The notes beneath the pieces are model-generated. The model had not been told where the DNA came from and did not search any database. It saw only the letters and a program-made list of their open reading frames with translations. Below are positions 34,137 through 42,784 of a stretch of 64,000 nucleotides of DNA, in pieces. Source of the DNA: an uncultured Ruminococcus sp. (GTDB taxonomy: Bacteria > Bacillota > Clostridia > Oscillospirales > Acutalibacteraceae); NCBI GenBank assembly GCA_900539465.1, contig UQCF01000002.1, forward strand, positions 1 through 64,000, in the 5' to 3' direction. The first letter of the stretch is position 1. The number at the start of each line of letters is the position of its first letter. The position numbers and the translations under genes are program-made.

Positions 34137-34838
34137 ATGATGATTTCAGTTGTAATTGCCGCTTATAACGGCGGTGAATATATTGCACAGCAGCTTTCTT
34201 CTGTGCTGCCGCAGCTCGGAGAAGATGACGAGGTTGTTATTTCGGACGATTTTCCTTCGGGCAGCACGGCAAAGGCTGTAGCTCCTTTTCTTTTGACGGA
34301 CAAGCGTGTGAAATATATAAAAGGACCCGGCAAAGGCGTTATTAAAAACTTTGAAAACGCAATAAATTATGCTTCGGGCGATTATATATTTCTTTGCGAT
34401 CAAGACGATGTTTGGCTTGACGGCAAAGTGAGCGCGGTGATGAAAGCCTTTGAGGACGGTGCTTCGGTTGTTATGCACGATGCGTATATTACCGACAGCA
34501 AGCTTAACGTTACCGAAAACTCTCTTTTTTCAAAAAACGGAGCCGGGACAGGCTGTGTTAAAAACATAATCAAAAACACCTATACGGGCTGCTGCATGGC
34601 TTTCAGTGCAAAGATAAAAAAATATATACTTCCGTTCCCGGACGCTATACCGATGCACGACCAGTGGATTGGCCTTATCGGTGAAAAAGCGGGCAAAGTT
34701 GCTTTGATAAACGAGCCGTATATCTATTACCGTCGGCATGACGGCACGGCAACGGGAGGAAAGACTTCTTTCTTGCAAAAAATAAAATGGAGAGCGGATA
34801 TTATCCGCTGCCTGTCAGAAAGGCGGGTGGATTTATGA
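34137..34838 (+). CDS. GT2 glycosyltransferase, rhamnosyltransferase-like
   Basis: A 233-residue GT-A fold, family 2 transferase. It begins ISVVIAAYNGGEYIAQQL; the DxD-type motif is in FLCDQDDVW, and MHDQW near residue 180 is typical of rhamnosyltransferase-like members. ATG 34137 is chosen as the start nearest the conserved N-terminus; ATG 34140 and a GTG at 34119 overlapping lysS are alternatives, and none has a strong ribosome site. Donor and acceptor are unknown; the location suggests assembly of a wall polymer. Confidence 0.8.
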   Translation: MMISVVIAAYNGGEYIAQQLSSVLPQLGEDDEVVISDDFPSGSTAKAVAPFLLTDKRVKYIKGPGKGVIKNFENAINYASGDYIFLCDQDDVWLDGKVSAVMKAFEDGASVVMHDAYITDSKLNVTENSLFSKNGAGTGCVKNIIKNTYTGCCMAFSAKIKKYILPFPDAIPMHDQWIGLIGEKAGKVALINEPYIYYRRHDGTATGGKTSFLQKIKWRADIIRCLSERRVDL

Positions 34839-35602
34839 CAAGCCCAAGGGTTACCGGTTCTATTGTAACTCATAACAATATGAAAGCCATAAAAGAAACT
34901 CTTGATACAATTTTTGCCAATATCGGCAATGTTGATTTCAGACTTTATGTTATAGATAACGCCTCGACAGACGGCACTCCTAATTTTATAAGAGAGCAAT
35001 ATCCGCAGGTGTGTCTCATTGAGCCGATGACAAATAACGGCTTCGGCGCGGGTCACAACCTTGTTTTGCCGATGATAGAGTCGGATTATCATATCATCAT
35101 AAACCCGGATATAATAATCAAAGACAATGCGATAGAAAAAATGATAAATTTTCTCGACGCTCAAAACGATATAGGCGTTCTTTCGCCTAAAATTTGCTTT
35201 CCCGACGGCAGAGAGCAAATTCTCGGCAAAAAAAATCCGAGGCTCAAATACCTTTTTGCGAGCCGCTTGAGGAACGAGCAGGCTCCCGGCAAGCTTTTGC
35301 GTGAGTATGCGATGCTTGATGAGGATTTGAGTAAAATTCAGGATATTGAAAACACCACAGGCTGTTTTATAGTGTTCAGAACATCGGTGTTCAAACAGCT
35401 CGGCGGATTTGACGAGCGTTATTTTATGTATTTTGAGGATGCGGATATTTCGCGCAGAGCCGCTAAAATAACCAGAGTTGTTTATTACCCGGACGCGGTC
35501 GTTTATCATGTCTGGGGCAGAGAGAGCAAGCGAAATTTTAAGCTGATGAGAATACACATACAATCAATGTTGAAATATTTTATTAAATGGAAAACTATAT
35601 GA
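34835..35602 (+). CDS. GT2 glycosyltransferase, WbbL/RfbF-like
   Basis: A 255-residue family 2 transferase: YVIDNASTDGTPNFI, then NNGFGAGHNLVLP, INPDIII (metal-binding segment) and GGFDERYFMYFEDADIS, the last being diagnostic of the WbbL rhamnosyltransferase group. ATG 34835 overlaps the stop of the preceding transferase (ATGA) with AAAGGCGGGTGG upstream. The longer in-frame version from 34787 would overlap the neighbour by 52 bases and lacks a site. Confidence 0.85.
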   Translation: MTSPRVTGSIVTHNNMKAIKETLDTIFANIGNVDFRLYVIDNASTDGTPNFIREQYPQVCLIEPMTNNGFGAGHNLVLPMIESDYHIIINPDIIIKDNAIEKMINFLDAQNDIGVLSPKICFPDGREQILGKKNPRLKYLFASRLRNEQAPGKLLREYAMLDEDLSKIQDIENTTGCFIVFRTSVFKQLGGFDERYFMYFEDADISRRAAKITRVVYYPDAVVYHVWGRESKRNFKLMRIHIQSMLKYFIKWKTI

Positions 35603-35611
35603 GGTGAAAGC

Positions 35612-36472
35612 ATGGCTTCAAAACCTTATGTCGGTCAGACAAGGCCGACTTTAAAGCAATATTGCAAGAATGCGTATAAATATCGCTACCTTGCACAGGA
35701 GATAATAAGAAAAAACGTTAAGCTTCAATACAGAAACTCTTTTTTGGGAATTTTCTGGACGTTTTTACAGCCGCTTTTGACGATGATTGTGCTTGTGTTT
35801 ATTTTCGGCACAATTTTCGGCAAGTCAAATGACGGCGTTGTATGTTACCCGGTATTCCTTCTCACAGGCCGTTTGCTGTATGAGTTTTTCACACAGTCCA
35901 CCAAAAGAGCAATGCGTTCTATAAGGCTTAGCGCGTCTGTTATTCAAAAGGTATATGTGCCGAAGTACATCTATCCGCTTTCAAATGTTTTGTCAACATT
36001 TGTAACATTCTGCATTTCGCTGTTGGTGCTTGTTGTTGTTATGGGCTTCTTCCTTATAAAAGGCGGATACCCGGATCTCAGACTTTCACCTTACATTTTC
36101 CTTTCGATTGTTCCTATACTTATACTTTGCGTTCTTTGCGTAGGCGCGGGACTCATTCTCTCGGTTCTCAACGTATTCTTCAAAGATATTGAGTATATTT
36201 ATGACGTTGTTTGCATGATGCTTTTTTATGTTACACCCGTAATGTACAAGCTCGATACCCTTCATAAGAGCGGTATGAACTCCACGGTTATGAGAATACT
36301 TATGCTTAACCCGCTTTACAGTATTATAGAAATGTTCCGCTCATGCGTGCTTTACTGTGAGATGTGGAACTGGCATCACTTTGCATATGCTATGGCAACA
36401 TCTTTTGTTTTGCTTGTGTTCGGTGTTGCGGTATTCTATAAAAAGCAAGACAAGTTTATTCTTCATATTTAA
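35612..36472 (+). CDS. ABC-2 polysaccharide export permease (Wzm/TagG-like)
   Basis: A 286-residue membrane subunit with six hydrophobic helices. The cytoplasmic N-terminal segment (YRYLAQEIIRKNVKLQYRNS) and FLGIFWTFLQPLLTM are typical of Wzm/TagG exporters, which move undecaprenyl-linked polymers across the membrane. TGAGGTGAAAG precedes the ATG. It pairs with the ATP-binding gene 12 bases downstream. Confidence 0.93.
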   Translation: MASKPYVGQTRPTLKQYCKNAYKYRYLAQEIIRKNVKLQYRNSFLGIFWTFLQPLLTMIVLVFIFGTIFGKSNDGVVCYPVFLLTGRLLYEFFTQSTKRAMRSIRLSASVIQKVYVPKYIYPLSNVLSTFVTFCISLLVLVVVMGFFLIKGGYPDLRLSPYIFLSIVPILILCVLCVGAGLILSVLNVFFKDIEYIYDVVCMMLFYVTPVMYKLDTLHKSGMNSTVMRILMLNPLYSIIEMFRSCVLYCEMWNWHHFAYAMATSFVLLVFGVAVFYKKQDKFILHI

Positions 36473-36484
36473 GGAGGGTGCACA

Positions 36485-37228
36485 GTGGGCAAACCGGCAG
36501 TTGAAGTAAAAGATGTCAGCATCTTGTTTAACTTAAATAAAGAAAAAGTAGATAATTTAAAAGAATATTTCGTAAAGTTTGTTACCCACAAGCTCATGTT
36601 TACAGAGTTCTGGGCACTCAGAGATATATCTTTCACAGTAGAAAAAGGCGAGCGCCTCGGAATTTTGGGCTTTAACGGTGCAGGCAAAAGCACACTTCTT
36701 AAAACAATCGCCGGCGTTTTAAAGCCGACTAAGGGCTCTGTAAAAGTGCACGGCGTTATAGCACCGCTTCTTGAGCTCGGCGCAGGCTTTGATAGCAACT
36801 ATTCCGGCAAAGAAAATATCTTTCTTTACGGTGCGACGATGGGATATTCGCGCAAATATATTCAGGAAAAATATGATGAAATCGTTGAGTTCTCAGAGCT
36901 TAAAGATTTTATTGACGTGCCGATAAAAAACTATTCATCCGGTATGAAAGCGCGTCTCGGCTTTGCAATAGCAACCGCTGTTGAGCCGGAGGTGCTTATA
37001 CTTGACGAGGTTTTGTCGGTAGGCGACGCAAAATTCAGAAGAAAGAGCGAAGCAAAGGTTACCAGCATGTTTGACAAGGGCGTTACTGTGCTTTTTGTTT
37101 CGCACAGCACAGAGCAGGTCAGAAGGCTTTGCGACAAGGCTATCATACTTGAAAAAGGCAAAATTATAGCCCAGGGCGAGGTCAATGAAATATGCGATCT
37201 CTATGATGATATAGTTGATAAAAAGTGA
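36485..37228 (+). CDS. ABC polysaccharide export ATPase (Wzt/TagH-like)
   Basis: A 247-residue ATP-binding subunit of the glycan exporter. Walker A is GFNGAGKST, the signature is KNYSSGMKARLGFA, Walker B is VLILDEVLSVGD, and the switch His is in VSHSTEQ. It ends after the ATPase domain: the C-terminal carbohydrate-binding domain of long Wzt proteins is absent, as in the short TagH type. GGAGGGT precedes GTG 36485. Confidence 0.93.
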   Translation: MGKPAVEVKDVSILFNLNKEKVDNLKEYFVKFVTHKLMFTEFWALRDISFTVEKGERLGILGFNGAGKSTLLKTIAGVLKPTKGSVKVHGVIAPLLELGAGFDSNYSGKENIFLYGATMGYSRKYIQEKYDEIVEFSELKDFIDVPIKNYSSGMKARLGFAIATAVEPEVLILDEVLSVGDAKFRRKSEAKVTSMFDKGVTVLFVSHSTEQVRRLCDKAIILEKGKIIAQGEVNEICDLYDDIVDKK

Positions 37229-37238
37229 GGTAGATATT

Positions 37239-37955
37239 ATGGTAGTAGCAGCAGTTTTTGCGGGTGGCAACGGCAGCAGAATGGGCAACACCGAAACCCC
37301 CAAGCAGTATATGATGCTCGGCACAAAGCCGATTATAATTCACACCGTTGAAAAGTTTTTTGTTCACCCCGGCATTGACAGAGTTGTTGTTCTCTGCCCC
37401 GGTCTTTGGGTTGCTCAGACAAAAGACATGATTAAAAAATATATCGGCGAAACCGACAGAATAGACGTTATCAGCGGCGGTAAGAGCAGAAACGATACGC
37501 TTATGTGCGCTCTTAACTATATTGAAGAGAATTTGACTCTTGATGACGATACTATAATCGTCACTCACGACGCGGTTCGTCCGTTTGTAACTCACAGAAT
37601 AATAGAGCAAAATATAAAAGCCGCTCAAAAATACGGAGCATGCGACACCGTATTCGGCTCAACCGATACAATAGTTGAGAGCAAAGACGGTGAGTTTATC
37701 AGCAATATCCCCGACAGAAAGCATATGTATCAGGGTCAGACGCCTCAAAGTTTCAAGGCAAAAAGACTTCGTGAAATCTGCGATTCTCTCACAGAAGAAG
37801 AAAAGGCTATTTTGACCGACGCGTGCAAAATATACACCCTTAAAGGCGAATCCGTAAGTCTTGTGGAGGGCGAGGTATTTAACATTAAAATAACCTACCC
37901 CTTTGATCTCAAGATGGCAGGCGTTCTGTTAGAAGGAGTAAATAACAATGATTAA
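37239..37955 (+). CDS. Ribitol-5-phosphate cytidylyltransferase-like (TarI/IspD family)
   Basis: A 238-residue nucleotidyltransferase that would make CDP-ribitol from CTP and ribitol 5-phosphate. Motifs: FAGGNGSRMGN (CTP loop), KQYMMLGTKPI, HDAVRPFV and QGQTPQSFKAKRL. IspD shares these motifs, but pairing with a TarJ-like gene overlapping its end by eight bases favours TarI. ATG 37239 follows GTGAGGTAG. An in-frame TTG at 37215 overlaps the previous gene and is not preferred. Confidence 0.83.
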   Translation: MVVAAVFAGGNGSRMGNTETPKQYMMLGTKPIIIHTVEKFFVHPGIDRVVVLCPGLWVAQTKDMIKKYIGETDRIDVISGGKSRNDTLMCALNYIEENLTLDDDTIIVTHDAVRPFVTHRIIEQNIKAAQKYGACDTVFGSTDTIVESKDGEFISNIPDRKHMYQGQTPQSFKAKRLREICDSLTEEEKAILTDACKIYTLKGESVSLVEGEVFNIKITYPFDLKMAGVLLEGVNNND

Positions 37956-38973
37956 CGCCGTTTATCAGCTCGTAGCCCCGAGACAGCTTGACGTTACTTA
38001 TAAAGAGCTTCCGCTCAATAAAGATACGGTTATCATAAGACCGCTCAAAATGTCAATATGCAAGGCAGATCAGCGTTATTATCAAGGCATGAGAAGCCAG
38101 AGCATACTTAAAAAGAAGCTTCCGATGGCTCTTATACACGAGTGCGTTGCAAAGGTCGTTTATGACCCGACAGGCGAGTTTAAGCCGGGAGATACGGTAA
38201 TCCCCATCCCCAACACCCCGACGGAAAAGGATGATTACATTGCCGAAAACTATCTCTACACAAGCAAATTCCGCGCAAGCGGCTTTGACGGCTTTTTGCA
38301 GGACTATGTGGGTTGCGCACCGGACAGACTTGTAAAGCTGCCGGATTGTGTAAATCTCACCGTTGCGGCTTTTACCGAGCTTATCAGCGTAAGCGTTCAT
38401 GCAATATCAAGATTTGAACGTTTTTCTCACAAGCGCAAAAGAAGAATAGGCGTTTGGGGCGACGGAAATCTCGGCTTTATAACCGCGCTGCTTCTAAATT
38501 ATATTTATCCCGATACCGAGCTTTATATAATGGGAACAATTCAGGAAAAGCTCTCTTATTTCACATTTGCCAAAGACGCTTATCATGTTGACGCAATACC
38601 CGAGGGCTTTTGGGTTGACCATGCGTTTGAGTGCGTGGGCGGTGCCGGCTCAAGAAGTGCGATAAATCAGATAATAGATTATATCAACCCCGAGGGAACA
38701 ATATCCATTATGGGTGTTTCCGAGAATTTTGTTGATATAAACACAAGAATGATTCTTGAAAAAGGACTTAATATGTTCGGCTCCAGCAGAAGCGGACGTG
38801 CCGATTTTGAGAGAACGGTTTCTCTTTTGGCAGCTCACCCCGAGATGTCTCATTATCTTGAGAATATTGTCGGTGATGAAATTCCTGTTTCTTCCATTGC
38901 AGACATACACAAGGCGTTCCGGCTTGATTACAGCCGCAACTTCGGCAAGACTGTTATGGATTGGAACAAATAA
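37948..38973 (+). CDS. Ribulose-5-phosphate reductase-like (TarJ family)
   Basis: A 341-residue medium-chain dehydrogenase expected to reduce ribulose 5-phosphate to ribitol 5-phosphate with NADPH. Marks: a Cys in MSICKADQRYYQG (zinc site region), ALIHECVAKV, and the nucleotide-binding GVWGDGNLGFITALLL. The start ATG overlaps the TarI end and has GAAGGAG upstream. Together the two supply CDP-ribitol for a teichoic-acid-like polymer. Confidence 0.85.
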   Translation: MINAVYQLVAPRQLDVTYKELPLNKDTVIIRPLKMSICKADQRYYQGMRSQSILKKKLPMALIHECVAKVVYDPTGEFKPGDTVIPIPNTPTEKDDYIAENYLYTSKFRASGFDGFLQDYVGCAPDRLVKLPDCVNLTVAAFTELISVSVHAISRFERFSHKRKRRIGVWGDGNLGFITALLLNYIYPDTELYIMGTIQEKLSYFTFAKDAYHVDAIPEGFWVDHAFECVGGAGSRSAINQIIDYINPEGTISIMGVSENFVDINTRMILEKGLNMFGSSRSGRADFERTVSLLAAHPEMSHYLENIVGDEIPVSSIADIHKAFRLDYSRNFGKTVMDWNK

Positions 38974-38987
38974 CGGAGGGGTCCGTT

Positions 38988-40109
38988 TTGAAAAGATTAT
39001 TTTATATTTTATATGCGGCATTTTTTAATATTTGCCGCATTTTCCCTATAAAAAATAATAGGGTAACTTTTTTGTCGCCACACAGAGAAAATTTTACCGA
39101 CAGCCTCGGTGCGGTTATGAAAGAGGTTGAGTCAAGAGACAAGTATGAGATTGTAAAAATATCTTCTGCCGACCTTGACATGCGCGGCGGTATAGCCTCG
39201 GTGCTCAGAGCTTTGGGATTTTTTACATACAAGGCATATTTGCTTGCAACCTCAAAATACGTTTTTTTAAACGACAACTTTATGCCGATGGGCAGTCTGC
39301 ATTTCAGCAAAAAAGCGGTTGTTACCCAGCTTTGGCATGCGGAGGGCGTGTTTAAAAAATTCGGGCTTGATATTCCTCAGCCTAAAAAGGTAAGAGAAAG
39401 AGAAATATCGGGTGCGTCAAAGCTTACATGGGTCGTCTGCTCTTCCGAGCAGGTTGCGCCGTATTATGCAAAGGCTTTCGGCGTTCCGCAGGAGAAGGTT
39501 CTGCCGCTCGGCTCGCCGCGCTCGGATAAGTTTTTTGAAAAAATCGACACCGACAGGATAAAAGAAAAATTTTTCTCAAAATATCCCGAACTCAAGGGCA
39601 AACGTCTTGTGCTTTATGCCCCCACGTTCAGAGATAATGAAGAGGACGACAAAGAGCTTTTGTCGTCTGTTGATGCCAAGGCTTTCGGCAAGCGTTTTGA
39701 CGACAGCGCATTTTTGATAAGGCTTCACCCTCAGATACACCGCTGTGACGGCGTGCTCTCCGGTGCGTGCGACGTTACCGATTGGGAGGATGTCGGCGAG
39801 CTTATATCAATTTGCGACGCGATGATAACCGATTACTCGTCTGTTTGTATGGATGCCGCGCTCATAGGAAAACCTCTTTATTTTTACGCTTTTGACCTTG
39901 ATAAATATGCCGATGAAAGGCAGTTTTATTTTGATTATGAAAGTTATGTTCCGGGGCCTGTGGCGAGAGATTTCTCAACGCTTTTAAATTTGCTCGCGGT
40001 CGGAATATCACAAACATATAAAGACAAGCTCAAAGATTTCAGAGAATTTAATTTCGGTTCGCCAGACGGAAATTCTGCCAAAAGAGTTGTCGATACAATA
40101 ATGAAATAA
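38988..40109 (+). CDS. CDP-polyol glycerophosphotransferase-like (TagB/TagF/TarL family)
   Basis: A 373-residue poly(polyol-phosphate) transferase that would add ribitol- or glycerol-phosphate units to the wall polymer. Marks: LWHAEGVFKKFG, PLGSPRSDKFF, LYAPTFRD and ITDYSSVCMDAALIGKP. TTG 38988 has GGAGGGG seven bases upstream and is preferred over an ATG inside the TarJ gene. An N-terminal hydrophobic stretch could mediate membrane association. It ends the glycan cluster. Confidence 0.9.
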   Translation: MKRLFYILYAAFFNICRIFPIKNNRVTFLSPHRENFTDSLGAVMKEVESRDKYEIVKISSADLDMRGGIASVLRALGFFTYKAYLLATSKYVFLNDNFMPMGSLHFSKKAVVTQLWHAEGVFKKFGLDIPQPKKVREREISGASKLTWVVCSSEQVAPYYAKAFGVPQEKVLPLGSPRSDKFFEKIDTDRIKEKFFSKYPELKGKRLVLYAPTFRDNEEDDKELLSSVDAKAFGKRFDDSAFLIRLHPQIHRCDGVLSGACDVTDWEDVGELISICDAMITDYSSVCMDAALIGKPLYFYAFDLDKYADERQFYFDYESYVPGPVARDFSTLLNLLAVGISQTYKDKLKDFREFNFGSPDGNSAKRVVDTIMK

Positions 40110-40110
40110 A

Positions 40111-40156
40111 ATACAGCAGAGAGAAAAACAATTCATTCTCTCTGCTGTATTTTTTT
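40111..40156. terminator. Bidirectional intrinsic terminator
   Basis: ATACAGCAGAGAGAA (40111-40125) pairs perfectly with TTCTCTCTGCTGTAT (40136-40150), flanked by A and T runs. It separates the glycan cluster from the convergent LysR gene. Confidence 0.92.
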
Positions 40157-41030
40157 AATCTTCAAACTCTTTAACTATTTTTTTACTGCAGTCGATAAAT
40201 CTTTTTACAATCAACGACATTGTGTCTTTTGATTTTACCGTTATGCCGAGGTCGCGGTGCTCATGCGGCACAAGCGCTTTGGTAATTACGTTGCCCTTTG
40301 CTCCGTCCAAAATGAGTTTTGGCAAAATACTGTAACCGAGACAATGACTGACGATTGAAACAACCGTCGCGTCGTCAACTGTTGTGGAGTTGATTTTAGG
40401 CTCAATGCCACTGTCGCGAATAATCCTTATAATATCGTCGTCTGCGCCGTAGGTCGGTATAAAAAACGGCTTATCTTGAAAGAAGTCCATGGTTATATAA
40501 TCGTCGCCGTTTGTGTCGTCCGGCGGCAATACAGCAAAAATCGGGTCGTCATACAAGTGAATCCAGTCAAGCTTTTGGTCTCGTTTTTTGCTCATAAAAC
40601 CGAGGTCAACCTCGCTGTTTGTGACAAGGCGCGTGATCTCCTCCGGCAAGCCGACATGAAGCTCAAATTTTGTGTTTGGGTTTTCTTTGCGAAATTCACT
40701 GATAATAACGGGAATCCAGTGGTTTGCGATGCTCGAATAAGCCGCAATTCTTATAACCTTGTTGTCGTCGGCTCTGATTTTTCCTATCGCGGCGTCAAGT
40801 GCCGACGCTGCTTCGGTGAAATTTTTGATATACGGGAACAGCTCCTGCCCGTCCGGCAAAAGCGTTACGCCGTGTTTGGTGCGCTGAAGAAGAGTGATGC
40901 CGATTTCTTTTTCAAGCCTGTTCATCATTTGTGTAAGACCCGCCTGGGTATAGCCGAGCTCCTCTGCTGCGGCGGTTAAGCTGCCGCATTCGCTCGCTTT
41001 TAGAAGTGCCCGAAATTTTTCGGAATCCAT
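40155..41030 (-). CDS. LysR-family transcriptional regulator
   Basis: A 291-residue LysR protein: N-terminal winged helix (ALLKASECGSLTAAAEELGY, about residues 6-25, then QAGLTQMMNRLEKEIG) and a C-terminal periplasmic-binding-like effector domain (about 90-290). It is divergent from the amino-acid permease at 41165, with a LysR-type operator in the shared gap, so it probably controls that gene and itself. The effector may be the transported amino acid, by inference. Confidence 0.93.
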   Translation of the reverse strand: MDSEKFRALLKASECGSLTAAAEELGYTQAGLTQMMNRLEKEIGITLLQRTKHGVTLLPDGQELFPYIKNFTEAASALDAAIGKIRADDNKVIRIAAYSSIANHWIPVIISEFRKENPNTKFELHVGLPEEITRLVTNSEVDLGFMSKKRDQKLDWIHLYDDPIFAVLPPDDTNGDDYITMDFFQDKPFFIPTYGADDDIIRIIRDSGIEPKINSTTVDDATVVSIVSHCLGYSILPKLILDGAKGNVITKALVPHEHRDLGITVKSKDTMSLIVKRFIDCSKKIVKEFED

Positions 41031-41051
41031 AAAATAAACCTCTCTAATATC

Positions 41052-41066
41052 ATAACATTATGTAAT
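41052..41066. promoter_or_regulatory. Putative LysR operator
   Basis: ATAACATTATGTAAT is a near-perfect dyad (12 of 15 positions symmetric) that fits the T-N11-A pattern of LysR sites. It lies between the LysR start and the -35 box of the permease promoter. Confidence 0.6.
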
Positions 41067-41087
41067 GGATATATTATAATGTGTCGA

Positions 41088-41116
41088 TTGACTTTTTTCA
41101 ATATCTATTGTAGAAT
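41088..41116 (+). promoter_or_regulatory. Sigma-A promoter of the permease gene
   Basis: TTGACT (41088-41093), 17 bases, TAGAAT (41111-41116). Confidence 0.75.
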
Positions 41117-41164
41117 TTTTTTACATTTTTTGATTTATTTAAACAAGAGAGGAACTTAAAACAC

Positions 41165-42580
41165 ATGGGAGAATTAAAAAAGAAATACGGCTTGATTACC
41201 GCTATCTGCATGGTTGTCGGTATCGTAGTCGGCTCCGGCGTATTTTTCAAAGCAGAGGTTATGCTCGGTATAACAAACGGCGATCTTCCGGTTGCACTGC
41301 TTTCGTGGCTCATTGGCGGCATTGTTATGGTAATCAGTGCATACACTTTTGCGGTAATGGGCACAAAATTTGAGAAAATCAACGGCATAGTTGACTATTC
41401 CGAGGCGCTTGTCGGCAGCAAATATGCTTATTATGTCGGCTGGTTTGTCGCAACAATTTATTACCCCGCAATGACATCGGCACTCGCATGGCTTTCTGCA
41501 AGGTACACAATGATACTTTTCGGATTTGACGCGTCCTCACCCGAAACTATGGTGCTCGCGTTTGTTTATCTTATTTTAAGCTTTGCGCTCAACACTCTTT
41601 CACCGAAGCTTGCAGGTCATTTTCAGGTTTCCACAACAGTAATCAAGCTTATTCCGCTTGTTTTAATGGCTGTTGTCGGCACAATTTACGGCATTAAAAA
41701 CGGAGTTCTCATAGAGAATATGAATTCGGCCGTTGAGCTTGTCAAAGATGAGGGCGGCAATATCGTATCCGGCGCACATGTTGCAAGACAGCCGATTTCG
41801 GTAAGCCTTATTCTCAAAGGCGTATGCACATCTGTGTTTGCCTATGAGGGCTGGATTATAGCGACCGCTATTAACTCCGAGCTTAAAGACGCAAAGAAAA
41901 ACCTTCCCCGTGCGCTTGTTCTCGGCACAATCATAGTCGTTGTTGTTTATATGCTTTATTATATAGGCATTTCGGGCAGCATAAAAACCGTTGACCTTAT
42001 CTCAAACGGTGCGGGACTTGCGTTCAAAACAATATTCGGCAACATTGCGGGCACAATTCTTACAGTGTTTATTGCAATATCGTGCCTCGGCACTCTTAAC
42101 GGACTTACGCTTGCCTGCGGCCGCGGATTCTTCTCGCTTGCAGCAAGAAATCACGGACCGAGACCCGACTACCTCGGCAAGATTGACAAGGCTACGGGAA
42201 TGCCGTCAAACGCATCTATTATTGCTCTTATGTTTAACGCGCTTTGGCTCTTCTATTTCTATATGGCAAACCTTACACCGTTTGCAAATTATACGGGTAA
42301 AGGCTCAATATTCCTCTTTGACTCAACAGAGCCGCCGCTCATTTGCCTTTATGCTTTTTATCTTCCCGTTTATGTTATGTTTATGGTAAAGAGCAAAGAA
42401 CTCAACTTCTTCCGCCGCTTTGTGATGCCGATTCTTTCGTTTGCCGGCGCATGCCTGTTTATTTATGCCGCTGTTGAAAAGCACGGTATGAAGAATCTCG
42501 GCTTCCTCATTATTGCGGCTGTGATTATGGCAATCGGAGCTATCACATATAACCCGAGAAGCATCAATAACAAAAAATGA
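41165..42580 (+). CDS. APC-family amino-acid permease
   Basis: A 471-residue transporter with about twelve helices of the amino acid-polyamine-organocation superfamily. The first helix shows the substrate-binding GIVVGSGVFFK, and the sixth helix has FAYEGWIIAT, as in LAT-like exchangers. GAGAGGAAC lies about nine bases before ATG 41165. Substrate is unknown. It is controlled from its own promoter, probably by the divergent LysR protein. Confidence 0.88.
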   Translation: MGELKKKYGLITAICMVVGIVVGSGVFFKAEVMLGITNGDLPVALLSWLIGGIVMVISAYTFAVMGTKFEKINGIVDYSEALVGSKYAYYVGWFVATIYYPAMTSALAWLSARYTMILFGFDASSPETMVLAFVYLILSFALNTLSPKLAGHFQVSTTVIKLIPLVLMAVVGTIYGIKNGVLIENMNSAVELVKDEGGNIVSGAHVARQPISVSLILKGVCTSVFAYEGWIIATAINSELKDAKKNLPRALVLGTIIVVVVYMLYYIGISGSIKTVDLISNGAGLAFKTIFGNIAGTILTVFIAISCLGTLNGLTLACGRGFFSLAARNHGPRPDYLGKIDKATGMPSNASIIALMFNALWLFYFYMANLTPFANYTGKGSIFLFDSTEPPLICLYAFYLPVYVMFMVKSKELNFFRRFVMPILSFAGACLFIYAAVEKHGMKNLGFLIIAAVIMAIGAITYNPRSINNKK

Positions 42581-42620
42581 CGGGACTGCCGTATTTAGTG
42601 CAGACCAAAGAGTAAAAGTA

Positions 42621-42668
42621 TAAAAAGCTATAATTCACAAACGGTAATGTGGATTATAGCTTTTTTAT
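42621..42668 (+). terminator. Intrinsic terminator of the permease gene
   Basis: AAAAGCTATAATTCACA pairs with TGTGGATTATAGCTTTT, followed by more T. Confidence 0.85.
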
Positions 42669-42722
42669 TTGACAATGAAACAAAGAAAACATCGCTAACT
42701 TCTTTTAAACAACGCTTTATAT

Positions 42723-42768
42723 AAAAACCTCCTGCGGCAATTTTTTGTTTTGCCATAGGAGGTTTTGT
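42723..42768 (-). terminator. Terminator at the end of the ABC/pseudo-ATPase operon
   Basis: AAAACCTCCT (42723-42732) pairs with AGGAGGTTTT (42757-42766), with inner GGCAA/TTGCC pairing. On the minus strand a T-rich run follows. Confidence 0.8.
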
Positions 42769-42784
42769 TTGTATGTGCATTATT

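Noticed and set aside
34727..35563. 278-codon open frame on the minus strand
   Set aside because: It is antisense to the second GT2 gene and resembles no protein family.
37239..37955. IspD (isoprenoid pathway) as the sole identity of this cytidylyltransferase
   Set aside because: IspD and TarI share the motifs, but the overlap with a TarJ-like gene and the following TagF-like gene favour CDP-ribitol synthesis; a dual role is not excluded.
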